Source of the DNA: JAAYCU01 sp964401335
GTDB taxonomy: Bacteria > Planctomycetota > Phycisphaerae > UBA1845 > PWPN01
DNA length: 64,000 bases
Assembly (NCBI GenBank): GCA_964401335.1
Contig: CAYNYK010000003.1
Coordinates: forward strand, 26,443 to 90,442
Reading direction: 5' to 3'
Shown: in pieces, positions 9,789-18,160 of the stretch
How the letters are laid out: every line of letters begins with the position of its first letter
Position numbering within the stretch: the stretch's first letter is position 1
Translations under genes and position numbers: made by a program
The notes under the pieces: model-generated
What the model was told of the DNA's origin: nothing
Databases searched by the model: none
What the model saw: only the letters and a program-made list of their open reading frames with translations

Positions 9789-10058
9789 ATGGTGGTGATG
9801 GCGGAAAAAAAGCGGCAGATCATCGATGAGTATCGGCAGCACGAAAAAGACACCGGCTCGCCCGAGGTACAGATTGCTCTGCTGACCAGTCGTATTGTCG
9901 AGTTGACCGAGCACCTTAAGACCCACAAGAAGGATCACGCTTCAAGGCGAGGGCTGCTTCAACTGGTTGGGCAGCGTTCGAGCCTGCTGAAGTACCTGAA
10001 TACGATCGATCACGATCGTTATCAGAAAGTGATCGCCCGTCTCGGATTACGCAAGTAA
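9789..10058 (+). CDS. rpsO: 30S ribosomal protein S15
   Basis: An 89-residue protein, the normal S15 length. It contains the diagnostic DTGSPEVQIALLT, HKKDHASRRGLL and the C-terminal ARLGLR motif. S15 binds 16S rRNA directly and nucleates the small-subunit platform. The start at 9789 gives the family length; an internal ATG at 9798 is nearly as likely. The open frame runs upstream to 9564, but that part has no S15 similarity and carries the promoter. pnp follows by 180 bases, the classical rpsO-pnp order. Confidence 0.95.
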   Translation: MVVMAEKKRQIIDEYRQHEKDTGSPEVQIALLTSRIVELTEHLKTHKKDHASRRGLLQLVGQRSSLLKYLNTIDHDRYQKVIARLGLRK

Positions 10059-10237
10059 CGAACGGACCGATCCGATTCCCCCCAGTCTTCCCAACCCGCA
10101 TACCTCCTCCAGACGTGTGTGCATGATGATGTGTTGCGCGGAGAGCATGTTCCTTGAGTGAAACCGCCCGCGGGCGGAGCAGGGACGTTTTTCCGCTGGG
10201 TCGAGTTGCTTTTATTACAGAGGTAAAACAAGCAGTT

Positions 10238-12343
10238 ATGGAAGTCACCAGAGTCGAATGTCAAGTCGGGGGGCGTACGCTCATATTGGAAACGGGGAAA
10301 ATCGCCAAGCAAGCCAGTGGCGCGGTGATGGCGTATTACGGGGAAAGCGTTGTGCTGGGTACCGCGGTGCGGGCCGAGCCGCGGGAAGGGATCGATTTTT
10401 TCCCGCTAACCGTAGATTATCGCGAGAAGGCCTACTCCGCCGGGAAATTTCCGGGCGGGTTCTTCAAACGCGAGGGACGACCGACTGAAAAAGAAATTCT
10501 GACCATGCGCATGATTGATCGGCCGATCCGCCCGTTGTTCCCCGAGGGCTTCAACGACGAGATTCAAATCCAGACTTTCGTACTGGCCGCCGATCCGTTG
10601 TTCGATGCCGACATTCTGGCTATCAACGCTTCATCCGCCGCGCTAAGTATCAGTTCCGCGCCGTTTGAGGGGCCGATTGCCGCGGTACGCGTGGGCCGGG
10701 TGGACGGAAAACTGATCATCAATCCGACCTACGATGAACTGGAAATTTCCGAATTGGACATGGTCTTAGCCGGCCATAAGGACGGCGTCAACATGATCGA
10801 GGTGGGGGCCCGCGAGGTCAGCGAGGACGTAATGGCCCAAGCCATTGCCTTTGGCATGGAATCGATCCGGATCATCCTGAAGGCCATCGATGAATTGCGG
10901 GCGAAGGCCGGTCAACCGCGCGAATGGACTCCCCCCGAGCCGAACGACGAACTTAAACAAAAAGTATATGATCTGGCCCACGACGAACTGGTTCGCCGGC
11001 GGCAGATCGTCGGGAAACAAGAGCGTCAAACGGCCATCAAGGAACTGTATGAGCAGGTGCTGGAGCAGCTTTCCCCTAAAGACGCCGAGGACCCGCCCTA
11101 CGAACGTACAGCGGTCAATAATGCCTTGCAACAGTTGGAGGAGAAAGTATTTACCCAGCAGTTATTGAGCACCGGCAAGCGAGCGGATGGCCGGGGACCG
11201 AACGATTTGCGGAACATATCCAGTGAGGTCGCCTTCCTGCCCCGTACCCACGGTTCGGCCTTGTTTACCCGCGGGGAAACCCAGGCGTTGGTGGTCGCGA
11301 CCCTCGGCACCATGCGCGACGAGCAGATCATTGACGGGCTGGCCGAGGAGTACAGCAAGAAATTCATGTTGCATTACAACTTTCCGCCTTTCTGCGTCGG
11401 CGAGGCCCGACGGATTGCAGGACCGGGCCGACGGGAGATCGGGCACGGCGCACTGGCCGAACGTTCCTTGGCGCCGGTCTTGCCCTGTACGGATGATTTC
11501 CCCTATACGATTCGCCTGGTAAGCGAAATCACCGAGTCCAACGGTTCCAGTTCGATGGCCTCGGTTTGCGGCGGCACACTGGCCTTGATGGACGCCGGTG
11601 TTCCCATCAGCCAGCCGGTGGCGGGTATTTCCATCGGCAGTGTCCATGATGAACATCAGCGCATCCTGCTGACCGATATCCTCGGCGAGGAGGATCATTT
11701 CGGCGATATGGATTTCAAGGTCGCCGGTACCCAGCGGGGAATTACCGGTATCCAATTGGATTTGAAAGAGCGGGTCATTTCCCAGGAAACCATTGTCAAG
11801 GTTCTAGCGCAGGCCAAGGAGGCCCGGCTGGAAATCCTGCGGAAAATGCTCACCGTTCTCAAACGCCCACGCGCCGATATCAGTAAATATGCTCCGCGCA
11901 TATTGACGATTAAGATAAATCCGGAGAAAATCGGGGCGGTGATCGGGCCGGGCGGCAAGGGTATTCGAGCCCTTGAAGCCGATACCGGAGCCAAGATCGA
12001 TATCCAGGACGACGGTACGGTCATGATCGCCTGTGTCGATATGGACGGGGCCAACCGGGCCCGGGACATCATCGAACAGATCTCCGAAGGCGCTAAGGTC
12101 GGCAAGATCTATAGCGGTAAAGTTGTTAGTATCAAGGACTTCGGCGCATTTATCGAGATCGGACCGGGCATCGAGGGACTCTGTCATATCAGTGAGTTGT
12201 CGGATAGCTATGTCCGCTCGGTGAACGAAGTGTGTAAACTCGGTGATTTTCTGGAGGTCAAGGTAATTTTGATCGACGACCAGGGCCGAGTTAAGCTTAG
12301 CCGCAAGGCCGCTCTTGCCGAGAAGGCCAAGGCGAAAAACTGA
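10238..12343 (+). CDS. pnp: Polyribonucleotide nucleotidyltransferase (PNPase)
   Basis: A 701-residue PNPase with full architecture: first RNase PH domain (opening VGGRTLILETGKIAKQASGA), helical linker, second RNase PH domain (from about 315, KRADGRGPNDLRNI; GHGALAERSL; SVCGGTLALMDAGVP), a KH domain (IGAVIGPGGKGIRALE) and an S1 domain (VGKIYSGKVVSIKDFGAFIEI). It degrades RNA 3' to 5' by phosphorolysis and is a core degradosome enzyme. The start at 10238 follows AGAGGTAAAA and gives the family N-terminus; the upstream in-frame extension has none. Confidence 0.97.
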   Translation: MEVTRVECQVGGRTLILETGKIAKQASGAVMAYYGESVVLGTAVRAEPREGIDFFPLTVDYREKAYSAGKFPGGFFKREGRPTEKEILTMRMIDRPIRPLFPEGFNDEIQIQTFVLAADPLFDADILAINASSAALSISSAPFEGPIAAVRVGRVDGKLIINPTYDELEISELDMVLAGHKDGVNMIEVGAREVSEDVMAQAIAFGMESIRIILKAIDELRAKAGQPREWTPPEPNDELKQKVYDLAHDELVRRRQIVGKQERQTAIKELYEQVLEQLSPKDAEDPPYERTAVNNALQQLEEKVFTQQLLSTGKRADGRGPNDLRNISSEVAFLPRTHGSALFTRGETQALVVATLGTMRDEQIIDGLAEEYSKKFMLHYNFPPFCVGEARRIAGPGRREIGHGALAERSLAPVLPCTDDFPYTIRLVSEITESNGSSSMASVCGGTLALMDAGVPISQPVAGISIGSVHDEHQRILLTDILGEEDHFGDMDFKVAGTQRGITGIQLDLKERVISQETIVKVLAQAKEARLEILRKMLTVLKRPRADISKYAPRILTIKINPEKIGAVIGPGGKGIRALEADTGAKIDIQDDGTVMIACVDMDGANRARDIIEQISEGAKVGKIYSGKVVSIKDFGAFIEIGPGIEGLCHISELSDSYVRSVNEVCKLGDFLEVKVILIDDQGRVKLSRKAALAEKAKAKN

Positions 12344-12372
12344 AAAACGGCACCGGCGAAAACCACTTTTGG

Positions 12373-12395
12373 TCAGCTAATTATTGCGTAGCTGA
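12373..12395 (+). terminator. Weak inverted repeat after pnp
   Basis: TCAGCTA (12373-12379) and TAGCTGA (12389-12395) form a 7-bp stem followed by GATAATTTC. The tail is not a clean T run, so termination is only possible. Confidence 0.25.
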
Positions 12396-12555
12396 GATAA
12401 TTTCAGGCTGCGCATTGTATAAAACCCAGTAAGCACCTCACAATGGAGATGACGGCCGCGGTGTGTTGTGCGGGCTGACGACACCCGGGCGTTTGGGTTC
12501 ACGTTATGAGCCGCATTTACAAATCGTCAGCCTTTTGTTCGCCGGAGGCGGTGCC

Positions 12556-12777
12556 ATGGTCACCGGCAAAGTCAAATGGTTTGACCGGAAAAAGGGTTTC
12601 GGGTTTATCACGGGAGCCGAAGAGGGTAAGGACATCTTTGTCCATTACACCAGTATCGAGGGAGAGGGCTTCCGTAGCCTCAAGGAGGGTCAGCCGGTCG
12701 AGTTTGAATTAGTGGAATCGGAGAAAGGCTTGCAGGCCTTCCATGTACGTCCCTGCAAGGCGGAGTCCGTCGGCTAA
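12556..12777 (+). CDS. Cold-shock domain protein (CspA family)
   Basis: A 73-residue single cold-shock domain. KVKWFDRKKGFGFI contains RNP1 (K-G-F-G-F-I) and DIFVHYTSI is RNP2. Such proteins bind single-stranded nucleic acid and act as RNA chaperones. GGAGG (12544-12548) sits 7 bases before the ATG, which fixes the start. It lies downstream of pnp in the same orientation, in keeping with RNA metabolism. Confidence 0.93.
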   Translation: MVTGKVKWFDRKKGFGFITGAEEGKDIFVHYTSIEGEGFRSLKEGQPVEFELVESEKGLQAFHVRPCKAESVG

Positions 12778-13000
12778 TTTGGATTCATCCCGAAACCAGG
12801 GTATCCATTCGTATTCTGCGGGCCGGCAGGGCGGATGGACATGACCGCCAAAAACCAAGGCGGTTGGGCGGATAAGGCGCAGAGTCAGGGGAGCAGGGGT
12901 GATGTTGTTTCTATTTTTACATGAGGTTCGGGGGTTTTTGTTCGTCTGTTCATGTCTTTTTTCTTGATTCGTCCGCATTTTCGCGTTTCAGATCCTCGCA

Positions 13001-13006
13001 TATAAT
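13001..13006 (+). promoter_or_regulatory. Candidate -10 box for the sigma54-activator gene
   Basis: A perfect TATAAT, 43 bases before the ATG. The -35 position (TTTTCG or TTTCGC) is only partly matched. Confidence 0.4.
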
Positions 13007-13049
13007 ACGGCCCTTTTGATAATGGGTAAGCATATTGGTTTGGAGAATC

Positions 13050-14420
13050 ATGAACGAGACGGCTTTTATCCTGATTGTGGACGATGAAGGGGACCGGGCC
13101 GAGAGTTGGTCACGTTTGCTTCGTGAGCAGGGGCACGCTTGCCTGGTGGTCCACAGGGGTCGTGAGGCCGTGGCCAGCGTACACAGCCGTTGTCCGGATG
13201 TTATCCTCGCGACTTCAAGCCAGGTTTGCTCCATACAAGACGGTGACTGGTTGGTCCAGGCTCAGCGACTGGCCCCCGATGCGCAGGTTGTTTTAATACT
13301 TGTGGATGAAAAGGATCGGTCCGATCTCGACGCCCGCTTCGGTCAGACGGTGCAGATTCTCGGTGACGGGCGGCATCCTCCGGATCCCGGCGAATTGCTC
13401 CAGCCGATCTCCGATGCCGCGGAGCGCGCCCGGCGCAACCGCGATCACCGAGCCCTGGCCGAGCAGGTGAAAAAACAAGTCGAGTTTGAAGGTCTGATCA
13501 CCGGCAACGAGCAGATGATCCGCCTGATCAAGATGATTCGCCGGGTGGCCGACAGCAAACTCACCGTTTTGATTCTCGGTCACTCGGGCACCGGTAAGGA
13601 GCTGGTGGCTCAGGCCATCCATCGTCATTCGCCACGAAAGGACAAGTCCTATCGGGCGATCAACTGTGCCGGCCTGAACGAAAACCTGCTGGAAAGCGAA
13701 CTGTTCGGGCATGTTAAGGGCGCGTTTACCGGGGCCGTCGCCGACCGTAAGGGTCTGTTCGAGGTGGTCGATGGGGGCACGCTGTTTCTGGACGAGGTGG
13801 GGGACATGCCCCTGCCCATGCAGGCCAAGCTGCTGCGCACGCTGGAGAATGGGGAGATCATTCCCGTGGGCTCCAACGATATCCGCAAAGTCGACGTACG
13901 CGTGGTGGCCGCCACCCGCCAGGACATTCGCGCGATGGTCGAGGAAGGCAAGTTTCGCGACGATCTGTTCTATCGTCTTAATCAGGCCATGATTCGGATT
14001 CCGCCTTTGCGCGAACGTCGCGAGGATATTCCTCTGCTGATCGATCACTTTCTGAAGGAGGCGGCCCGGCTGCACGGCAAAACGGTCGACACGATCAGCC
14101 CGGAAACCGTTCGTCGCCTGGGCGGCTATTCCTGGCCGGGCAACGCCCGCGAGCTGAAAAGCGTCATCAATCAGATGGTGGTGCTCTCCGACCGTCGGGA
14201 GCTGGACGTGGACGACCTGCCGGAGTACCTGCGCGGCAGCACGGATATCGTGCTGGCCGCCGCCCCCAGCACCGCCGGCCTGACCATGGAGCAGATGGAG
14301 AAGATCCACATCGCCAACACCCTCAAGCTGACCGGCGGCAACCGCGAAAAGACAGCCAAGATGCTGGGGATCGGCGCACGGACCCTTTACCGCAAGCTGC
14401 GGGAATTCGGTCTGCAATAA
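13050..14420 (+). CDS. NtrC-family sigma54 activator with degenerate receiver domain
   Basis: A 456-residue protein: receiver-like domain (1-120), AAA+ sigma54-interaction domain (about 145-385) and a C-terminal Fis-type helix-turn-helix (NREKTAKMLGIGARTLYRKLREFG). Walker A is GHSGTGKE (177-184), the sigma54 loop GAFTGA (224-229) and Walker B GTLFLDEV (243-250), so the ATPase looks intact. The receiver keeps the acidic DDE (11-13), but the strand that should carry the phosphoacceptor reads PDVILATSS, with Ala54-Thr55 in place of Leu-Asp, and the conserved Lys near residue 104 is absent. It therefore probably works without phosphorylation. GGAG (13042-13045) precedes the ATG. No partner kinase is adjacent. 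Confidence 0.9.
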   Translation: MNETAFILIVDDEGDRAESWSRLLREQGHACLVVHRGREAVASVHSRCPDVILATSSQVCSIQDGDWLVQAQRLAPDAQVVLILVDEKDRSDLDARFGQTVQILGDGRHPPDPGELLQPISDAAERARRNRDHRALAEQVKKQVEFEGLITGNEQMIRLIKMIRRVADSKLTVLILGHSGTGKELVAQAIHRHSPRKDKSYRAINCAGLNENLLESELFGHVKGAFTGAVADRKGLFEVVDGGTLFLDEVGDMPLPMQAKLLRTLENGEIIPVGSNDIRKVDVRVVAATRQDIRAMVEEGKFRDDLFYRLNQAMIRIPPLRERREDIPLLIDHFLKEAARLHGKTVDTISPETVRRLGGYSWPGNARELKSVINQMVVLSDRRELDVDDLPEYLRGSTDIVLAAAPSTAGLTMEQMEKIHIANTLKLTGGNREKTAKMLGIGARTLYRKLREFGLQ

Positions 14421-14473
14421 GGCCAGAGGGGCGACGGTTTAATGGACCCGGGTAATCGTGGCCATCGTTTCCC

Positions 14474-15424
14474 CTATTTGTCCCGCTTGGTCGGTTCCTT
14501 CGCCTGGCTATCCTTCGAATCCGTGATCGGCCAGGCTTGCAGGTTGTCGAACGAGCTGCCGGCGTCCGCCTTGGTCCAAAGTCCGATCATCCCGGCATCC
14601 TTGAACGTGTCGTCCTTGACCTCGAGCCACTTCTTACCGTCGCAGTAACAGGCGATTTCATTGCCCTTCATCCTTACCCGAAGTGTAAACCATTGACCTG
14701 TCGGGGTCTCGAAATCCACGGATTGGAGCATGGTACGCTTGCCGTTGACCACCTTATAGACACGGTAGTTGTTTTCAAGCGGATTGATCCGGCAAACGTA
14801 GTAGTTGTTTTCGTCCTGGCAGCGCCAGATGAGTCCGCCACCCTGGTCATCCCGGCCGGTATTACCGCGGACCTTGACCATCACATTGAGGTTCTTGTAT
14901 ACGGCCTTCTCGATAAGCGCCAGGTTATAGGTGGCGTTGCCGTTGGCGGTCTTGACGTTCAGGACATTCGGCTTGCTCATGGCGTCGGCATCGGGTTCAA
15001 TCACCCATTTGGCCAGCTCTTTGGTCGGATGGTTTTGCCGGACAATCCAACCCGTCGGCAGCGTCGCGGCCGGGTCTTTGTCGAAATTCCAGCGCAGACC
15101 GGCGGTCTGTTCCATTTCCTCCTTCTGGATATCGAGCACCTTCCCGTCTACGGCGTCGATTTCGACCTCAACACGTTGCTCGCCGGCGATCATGGTGACC
15201 TCATACTGCGCCTGGCCGTCCTCCATCTGCAGTTCGGCCCTGAACGGTTTGCCGTCTTTCACCTCCCTCGCGGCGATCTCGATGGCCTGGCTCATCGTGA
15301 TCCGGGTCTTGCCGATTAGATCCTGGATTCGAGCAAGCTCGGAAATTTCTTCGCCCCGCGCCGTGGCCGATGTTGCCAGAAATGCCAAACCGCTGAAAAT
15401 ACATGCCCATCGCCATGCCGTCAT
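14474..15424 (-). CDS. Exported PepSY protein with LamG/DUF1080-like domain
   Basis: A 316-residue protein with a signal peptide ending near ATARG. Residues about 38-100 (ITMSQAIEIAAREVKDGKPFRAEL, VEIDAVDGKVLDIQKEE) form a PepSY domain. Residues about 105-300 (LRWNFDKDPAATLPTGW, GGGLIWRCQDENNYYVCRINP, DAGMIGLWTKADAGSSFDNLQAW) match the concanavalin-like DUF1080/3-keto-disaccharide-hydrolase fold common in planctomycetes. GAGGAG lies 8 bases before the ATG. The function is unknown; the second domain is probably a binding module. It is convergent with the sigma54-activator gene. Confidence 0.7.
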   Translation of the reverse strand: MTAWRWACIFSGLAFLATSATARGEEISELARIQDLIGKTRITMSQAIEIAAREVKDGKPFRAELQMEDGQAQYEVTMIAGEQRVEVEIDAVDGKVLDIQKEEMEQTAGLRWNFDKDPAATLPTGWIVRQNHPTKELAKWVIEPDADAMSKPNVLNVKTANGNATYNLALIEKAVYKNLNVMVKVRGNTGRDDQGGGLIWRCQDENNYYVCRINPLENNYRVYKVVNGKRTMLQSVDFETPTGQWFTLRVRMKGNEIACYCDGKKWLEVKDDTFKDAGMIGLWTKADAGSSFDNLQAWPITDSKDSQAKEPTKRDK

Positions 15425-15464
15425 GTGTCATCTCCTCTAATAAACAATGGTTCCATCGTTCGTT

Positions 15465-16010
15465 TCAGGGTGTGCAGACTTCCAAGGTTTTTCCGTCCGA
15501 TCCGCACTCGAAACGCCATTGAGCGACGATCTGTCCGGCCCTGGTCGTAGTCATAGCGTACCACGTCGGATCGTCCACGCGACGAACCAGCGTGTTCTTC
15601 TCGTAATAGCCGCTTTCCGCCTTGGGGAGCGGCCGGTCGTACGCCCGTCCCTCCGCCCGGGCAGCGCGGACGCCTTCCATAAGCTGCCGGTACTCCGGAG
15701 TGTAGGTCTCCAGGTAGGCGATCCACCGTTTCTCAGGGTCCGCGCATTCGCCTTTAGCGGCCACGACAATGGCCCGCACGCCGTCATTTTTTGTACCGCC
15801 GATCCCCCGGTCGGGCGGAATGGTCTCGCGCGGGACCTTATACAACTTGCCCTCGCTTTCGTCGTAATACCAGATTTGCAGATCCTCTTCGCCGGTAGTG
15901 GTGAAGAGGCGTATGTTGGAGATGGCTACGGTTGACGCGATCGCCAGCAAGACGGCCACGACGGTTACCTGGATGATGGTTTTTGTTTTTACGCTCATAT
16001 TCCTTCCCAT
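15465..16010 (-). CDS. Single-pass membrane protein, partner of the prepilin-like protein
   Basis: About 181 residues with one N-terminal membrane helix (IIQVTVVAVLLAIASTVAIS) and a hydrophilic exported part (EDLQIWYYDESEGKLYKVPRETIPP, KRWIAYLETYTPEYR). I do not recognise a named family; small single-helix proteins like this often sit next to H-X9-DG pseudopilins in planctomycetes. The ATGs at 16010 and 15998 both fit; a longer frame to 16112 would overlap the upstream gene. Confidence 0.6.
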   Translation of the reverse strand: MGRNMSVKTKTIIQVTVVAVLLAIASTVAISNIRLFTTTGEEDLQIWYYDESEGKLYKVPRETIPPDRGIGGTKNDGVRAIVVAAKGECADPEKRWIAYLETYTPEYRQLMEGVRAARAEGRAYDRPLPKAESGYYEKNTLVRRVDDPTWYAMTTTRAGQIVAQWRFECGSDGKTLEVCTP

Positions 16011-16038
16011 GATCGTCAGGTCAAGGTTTGCTCCCCGT

Positions 16039-16974
16039 CTAGGGCAAACGATGATAATCCGGCCTGATGGACCACCAGCACTCGTTCTGATTGCAGGGGA
16101 TATCATTCGCATTCAAATTGACTACGTGGCCGTCGGCGAAGGCATAGTTGGCCTTTTTGCCGTGACGTTGACAGCCGTAATGGTTGTCGATCAAACGATT
16201 GAACCCGGCGGTGCACTGGCTGCCGTCCGTCGCTTGCGGCCTGATCCACCATCCAAGATCGTCACCGTATTTCGTGACCACCCCGTCGTAGCCGGCGCCA
16301 TCGCCGTACCAGATCAGCCGCGAGGGACTCTTGATCTGGCCGATTTTTCTGAGCCCGTCGACGTAACCTGACTCGACAGCCCGTCCAAAGGGTATCGACT
16401 TCGGTAAGTTTGCCTGCTTCTTTCCAAGCCAGTGAACTCCGGAAACACCTATGCCGCCGAAATTCCACCGCTCCAGAGGATGCTTGATTCCGTAAATAAG
16501 GGGATAGCGTTCCCGGTCGGTGGTGGTGGGTCCGTTAAGGGACAAGGTGCGTCGCTCGTCGGCCTCGGAGTACCCGTCCGAATAGATGTACATGCGCTCG
16601 GCCGGGCAATCGAAAACATACTGGTTTCGCCCCGCGTAAGGGAACAGAATGACCCGAAAGGTGACTTCGACACGGTCGCTGTCGGTCGATGACGGCCACC
16701 AATCCTCGATGGGGTTCAACCAGTCTTTGTTGGTGGAGGCGTAGGCCGTCGCCGCGACAGCCAACTGATGCTGGTTCGACGCACACACGGCCGTCCGGGC
16801 GGACTCTCGGGCTTTGCCCAATGAAGGAAGCATGATGGACACCAGAAAGGAAATGATGGAAACGACGACGAGAACCTCGATCAGGGTGAACGCGTGCGGG
16901 CCACGATTCGCCTTGACGACGGTTCGCTCAACATGCGCGGAGACGTAAAGCCGTTGTCCCGATTCAATATGCAT
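16039..16974 (-). CDS. Prepilin-type N-terminal / H-X9-DG protein (DUF1559-like)
   Basis: A 311-residue protein. A basic leader ends in G-P-H-A followed by FTLIEVLVVVSIISFLVSIM, the type IV prepilin cleavage/methylation motif with the conserved Glu at +5. The C-terminal region carries H-G-K-K-A-N-Y-A-F-A-D-G, an exact H-X9-DG signature, common in these planctomycete pseudopilin-like proteins. They are thought to be exported by a type II/IV-pilus-like route; their function is unknown. The start is uncertain because no strong ribosome site precedes 16974. The single-helix gene follows 28 bases downstream. Confidence 0.85.
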   Translation of the reverse strand: MHIESGQRLYVSAHVERTVVKANRGPHAFTLIEVLVVVSIISFLVSIMLPSLGKARESARTAVCASNQHQLAVAATAYASTNKDWLNPIEDWWPSSTDSDRVEVTFRVILFPYAGRNQYVFDCPAERMYIYSDGYSEADERRTLSLNGPTTTDRERYPLIYGIKHPLERWNFGGIGVSGVHWLGKKQANLPKSIPFGRAVESGYVDGLRKIGQIKSPSRLIWYGDGAGYDGVVTKYGDDLGWWIRPQATDGSQCTAGFNRLIDNHYGCQRHGKKANYAFADGHVVNLNANDIPCNQNECWWSIRPDYHRLP

Positions 16975-17506
16975 GGTTCAGTCCGGAACCCCAATAGTTA
17001 TGGCCACCTGAATAATCGTTCTGAATCCCTCATATACAATCTTTTGGGGCCTCTGGTCTTAAAAAGGACGGTTTATCCGCCACCCGTACGGCCGTATGCG
17101 GGAATACCCCTTTTTATTCGTGGTTGGTGGATATTTCTTACACATTCCGGCCTTTTTCTTGAGAGTATAGAGTATTACGTTCTCTCTATTTCCGAGACGA
17201 CGGACTACCGTCTTGAGCGGTTGGGGATACGCCTAATTGCAATAAATATTGAATTTTGGATGCCATTCATGCATAAATGCTGAAAAAGGCGGGAACATCG
17301 TTATTATTGGATTGGAACTTTCAAGAGCGACAAGCTCAGCTCGCCGGTATCTCGGAAAAACGATGTTTCGATGCCCTGCTTGTCTGGTGGGAGATCGGGC
17401 GAGTCAATTTTTGCTCATATAGAGGAGGTCTTCATGTGCTCTTAAGGTTATTTGCGTTAACATGACCTGGGTAAATGGTCACATACAAAGCCGTTTGGGG
17501 CCTCCC
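16975..17506. other. Divergent intergenic region with leader-like elements
   Basis: This AT-rich region separates the prepilin-like gene (minus) from the response regulator (plus). Near its right end AGAGGAGG (17421-17428) is followed by a three-codon frame ATG-TGC-TCT-TAA (17434-17445). The TAA lies inside the word CTTAAGGTT (17441-17449), which recurs upstream of the export operon. Longer frames here show no recognisable protein. Confidence 0.4.
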
Positions 17507-18160
17507 ATGCGCGTGTTGGTGATTGAAGACGAACCCGATTTGTTGGAGGCGCTGGTACAGGCGCTCCGCGAGAGCGGATACGCCGTGGACGAGGCTTCGG
17601 ACGGCCGGGAGGGTCTATTCAAGGCGGCCGGGACCGATTATGACGCGATCGTGCTTGACCTGATGTTGCCCGGCATGAGTGGGTGGGACCTGCTCCGCGA
17701 GCTTCGGAAGAGCAAATCGACGCCCGTGCTTATTTTGACCGCCCGCGACACGCTGCCCGACCGGGTTCGAGGCCTCGATGCCGGAGCGGATGATTACCTG
17801 ACGAAACCTTTTGAACTGACCGAGTTACAGGCCCGACTGCGCGCCCTGATTCGGCGGGGCGCGGGCCAGGCGACGACGGTCATCGCGATCGGAGATGTTA
17901 CGGTGAATACGGCCGAACGCACCGTCCGCAAGGGTGGGCAGGTAGTGGCCCTGACGCCGACCGAATACGCTCTGGTTGAGCTCCTCGCGCTGCACAAGGG
18001 CAAGCTGGTTAGTCGAACGATGATTTATGAACACTTGTTCGACGAAGACAGCGACACCCTTTCCAACCTGGTCGATGTTCATATCGCTAATGTGCGAAAA
18101 AAGCTGGGGAAGGATTTTATCGCCACCCGTCGGGGCGAGGGGTACCAACTGCATGTTTAG
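17507..18160 (+). CDS. OmpR/PhoB-type response regulator
   Basis: A 217-residue regulator. The receiver has E7/D8, phosphoacceptor D51 in AIVLDLMLPGMSGW, and K100 in DDYLTKPF, all intact. The winged-helix output domain follows (GDVTVNTAERTVRKGG, LTPTEYALVELLALHKGKLVSR, VDVHIANVRKKLG, IATRRGEGYQL). The ATG at 17507 gives a normal N-terminus. An in-frame ATG at 17462 would add 15 atypical residues. It overlaps the kinase gene by 8 bases, so the two are translationally coupled, and it probably controls the adjacent export genes. Confidence 0.93.
   Translation: MRVLVIEDEPDLLEALVQALRESGYAVDEASDGREGLFKAAGTDYDAIVLDLMLPGMSGWDLLRELRKSKSTPVLILTARDTLPDRVRGLDAGADDYLTKPFELTELQARLRALIRRGAGQATTVIAIGDVTVNTAERTVRKGGQVVALTPTEYALVELLALHKGKLVSRTMIYEHLFDEDSDTLSNLVDVHIANVRKKLGKDFIATRRGEGYQLHV

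Noticed and set aside
13293..14417. Minus-strand frame of 374 codons
   Set aside because: Antisense shadow of the sigma54-activator gene in GC-rich DNA.
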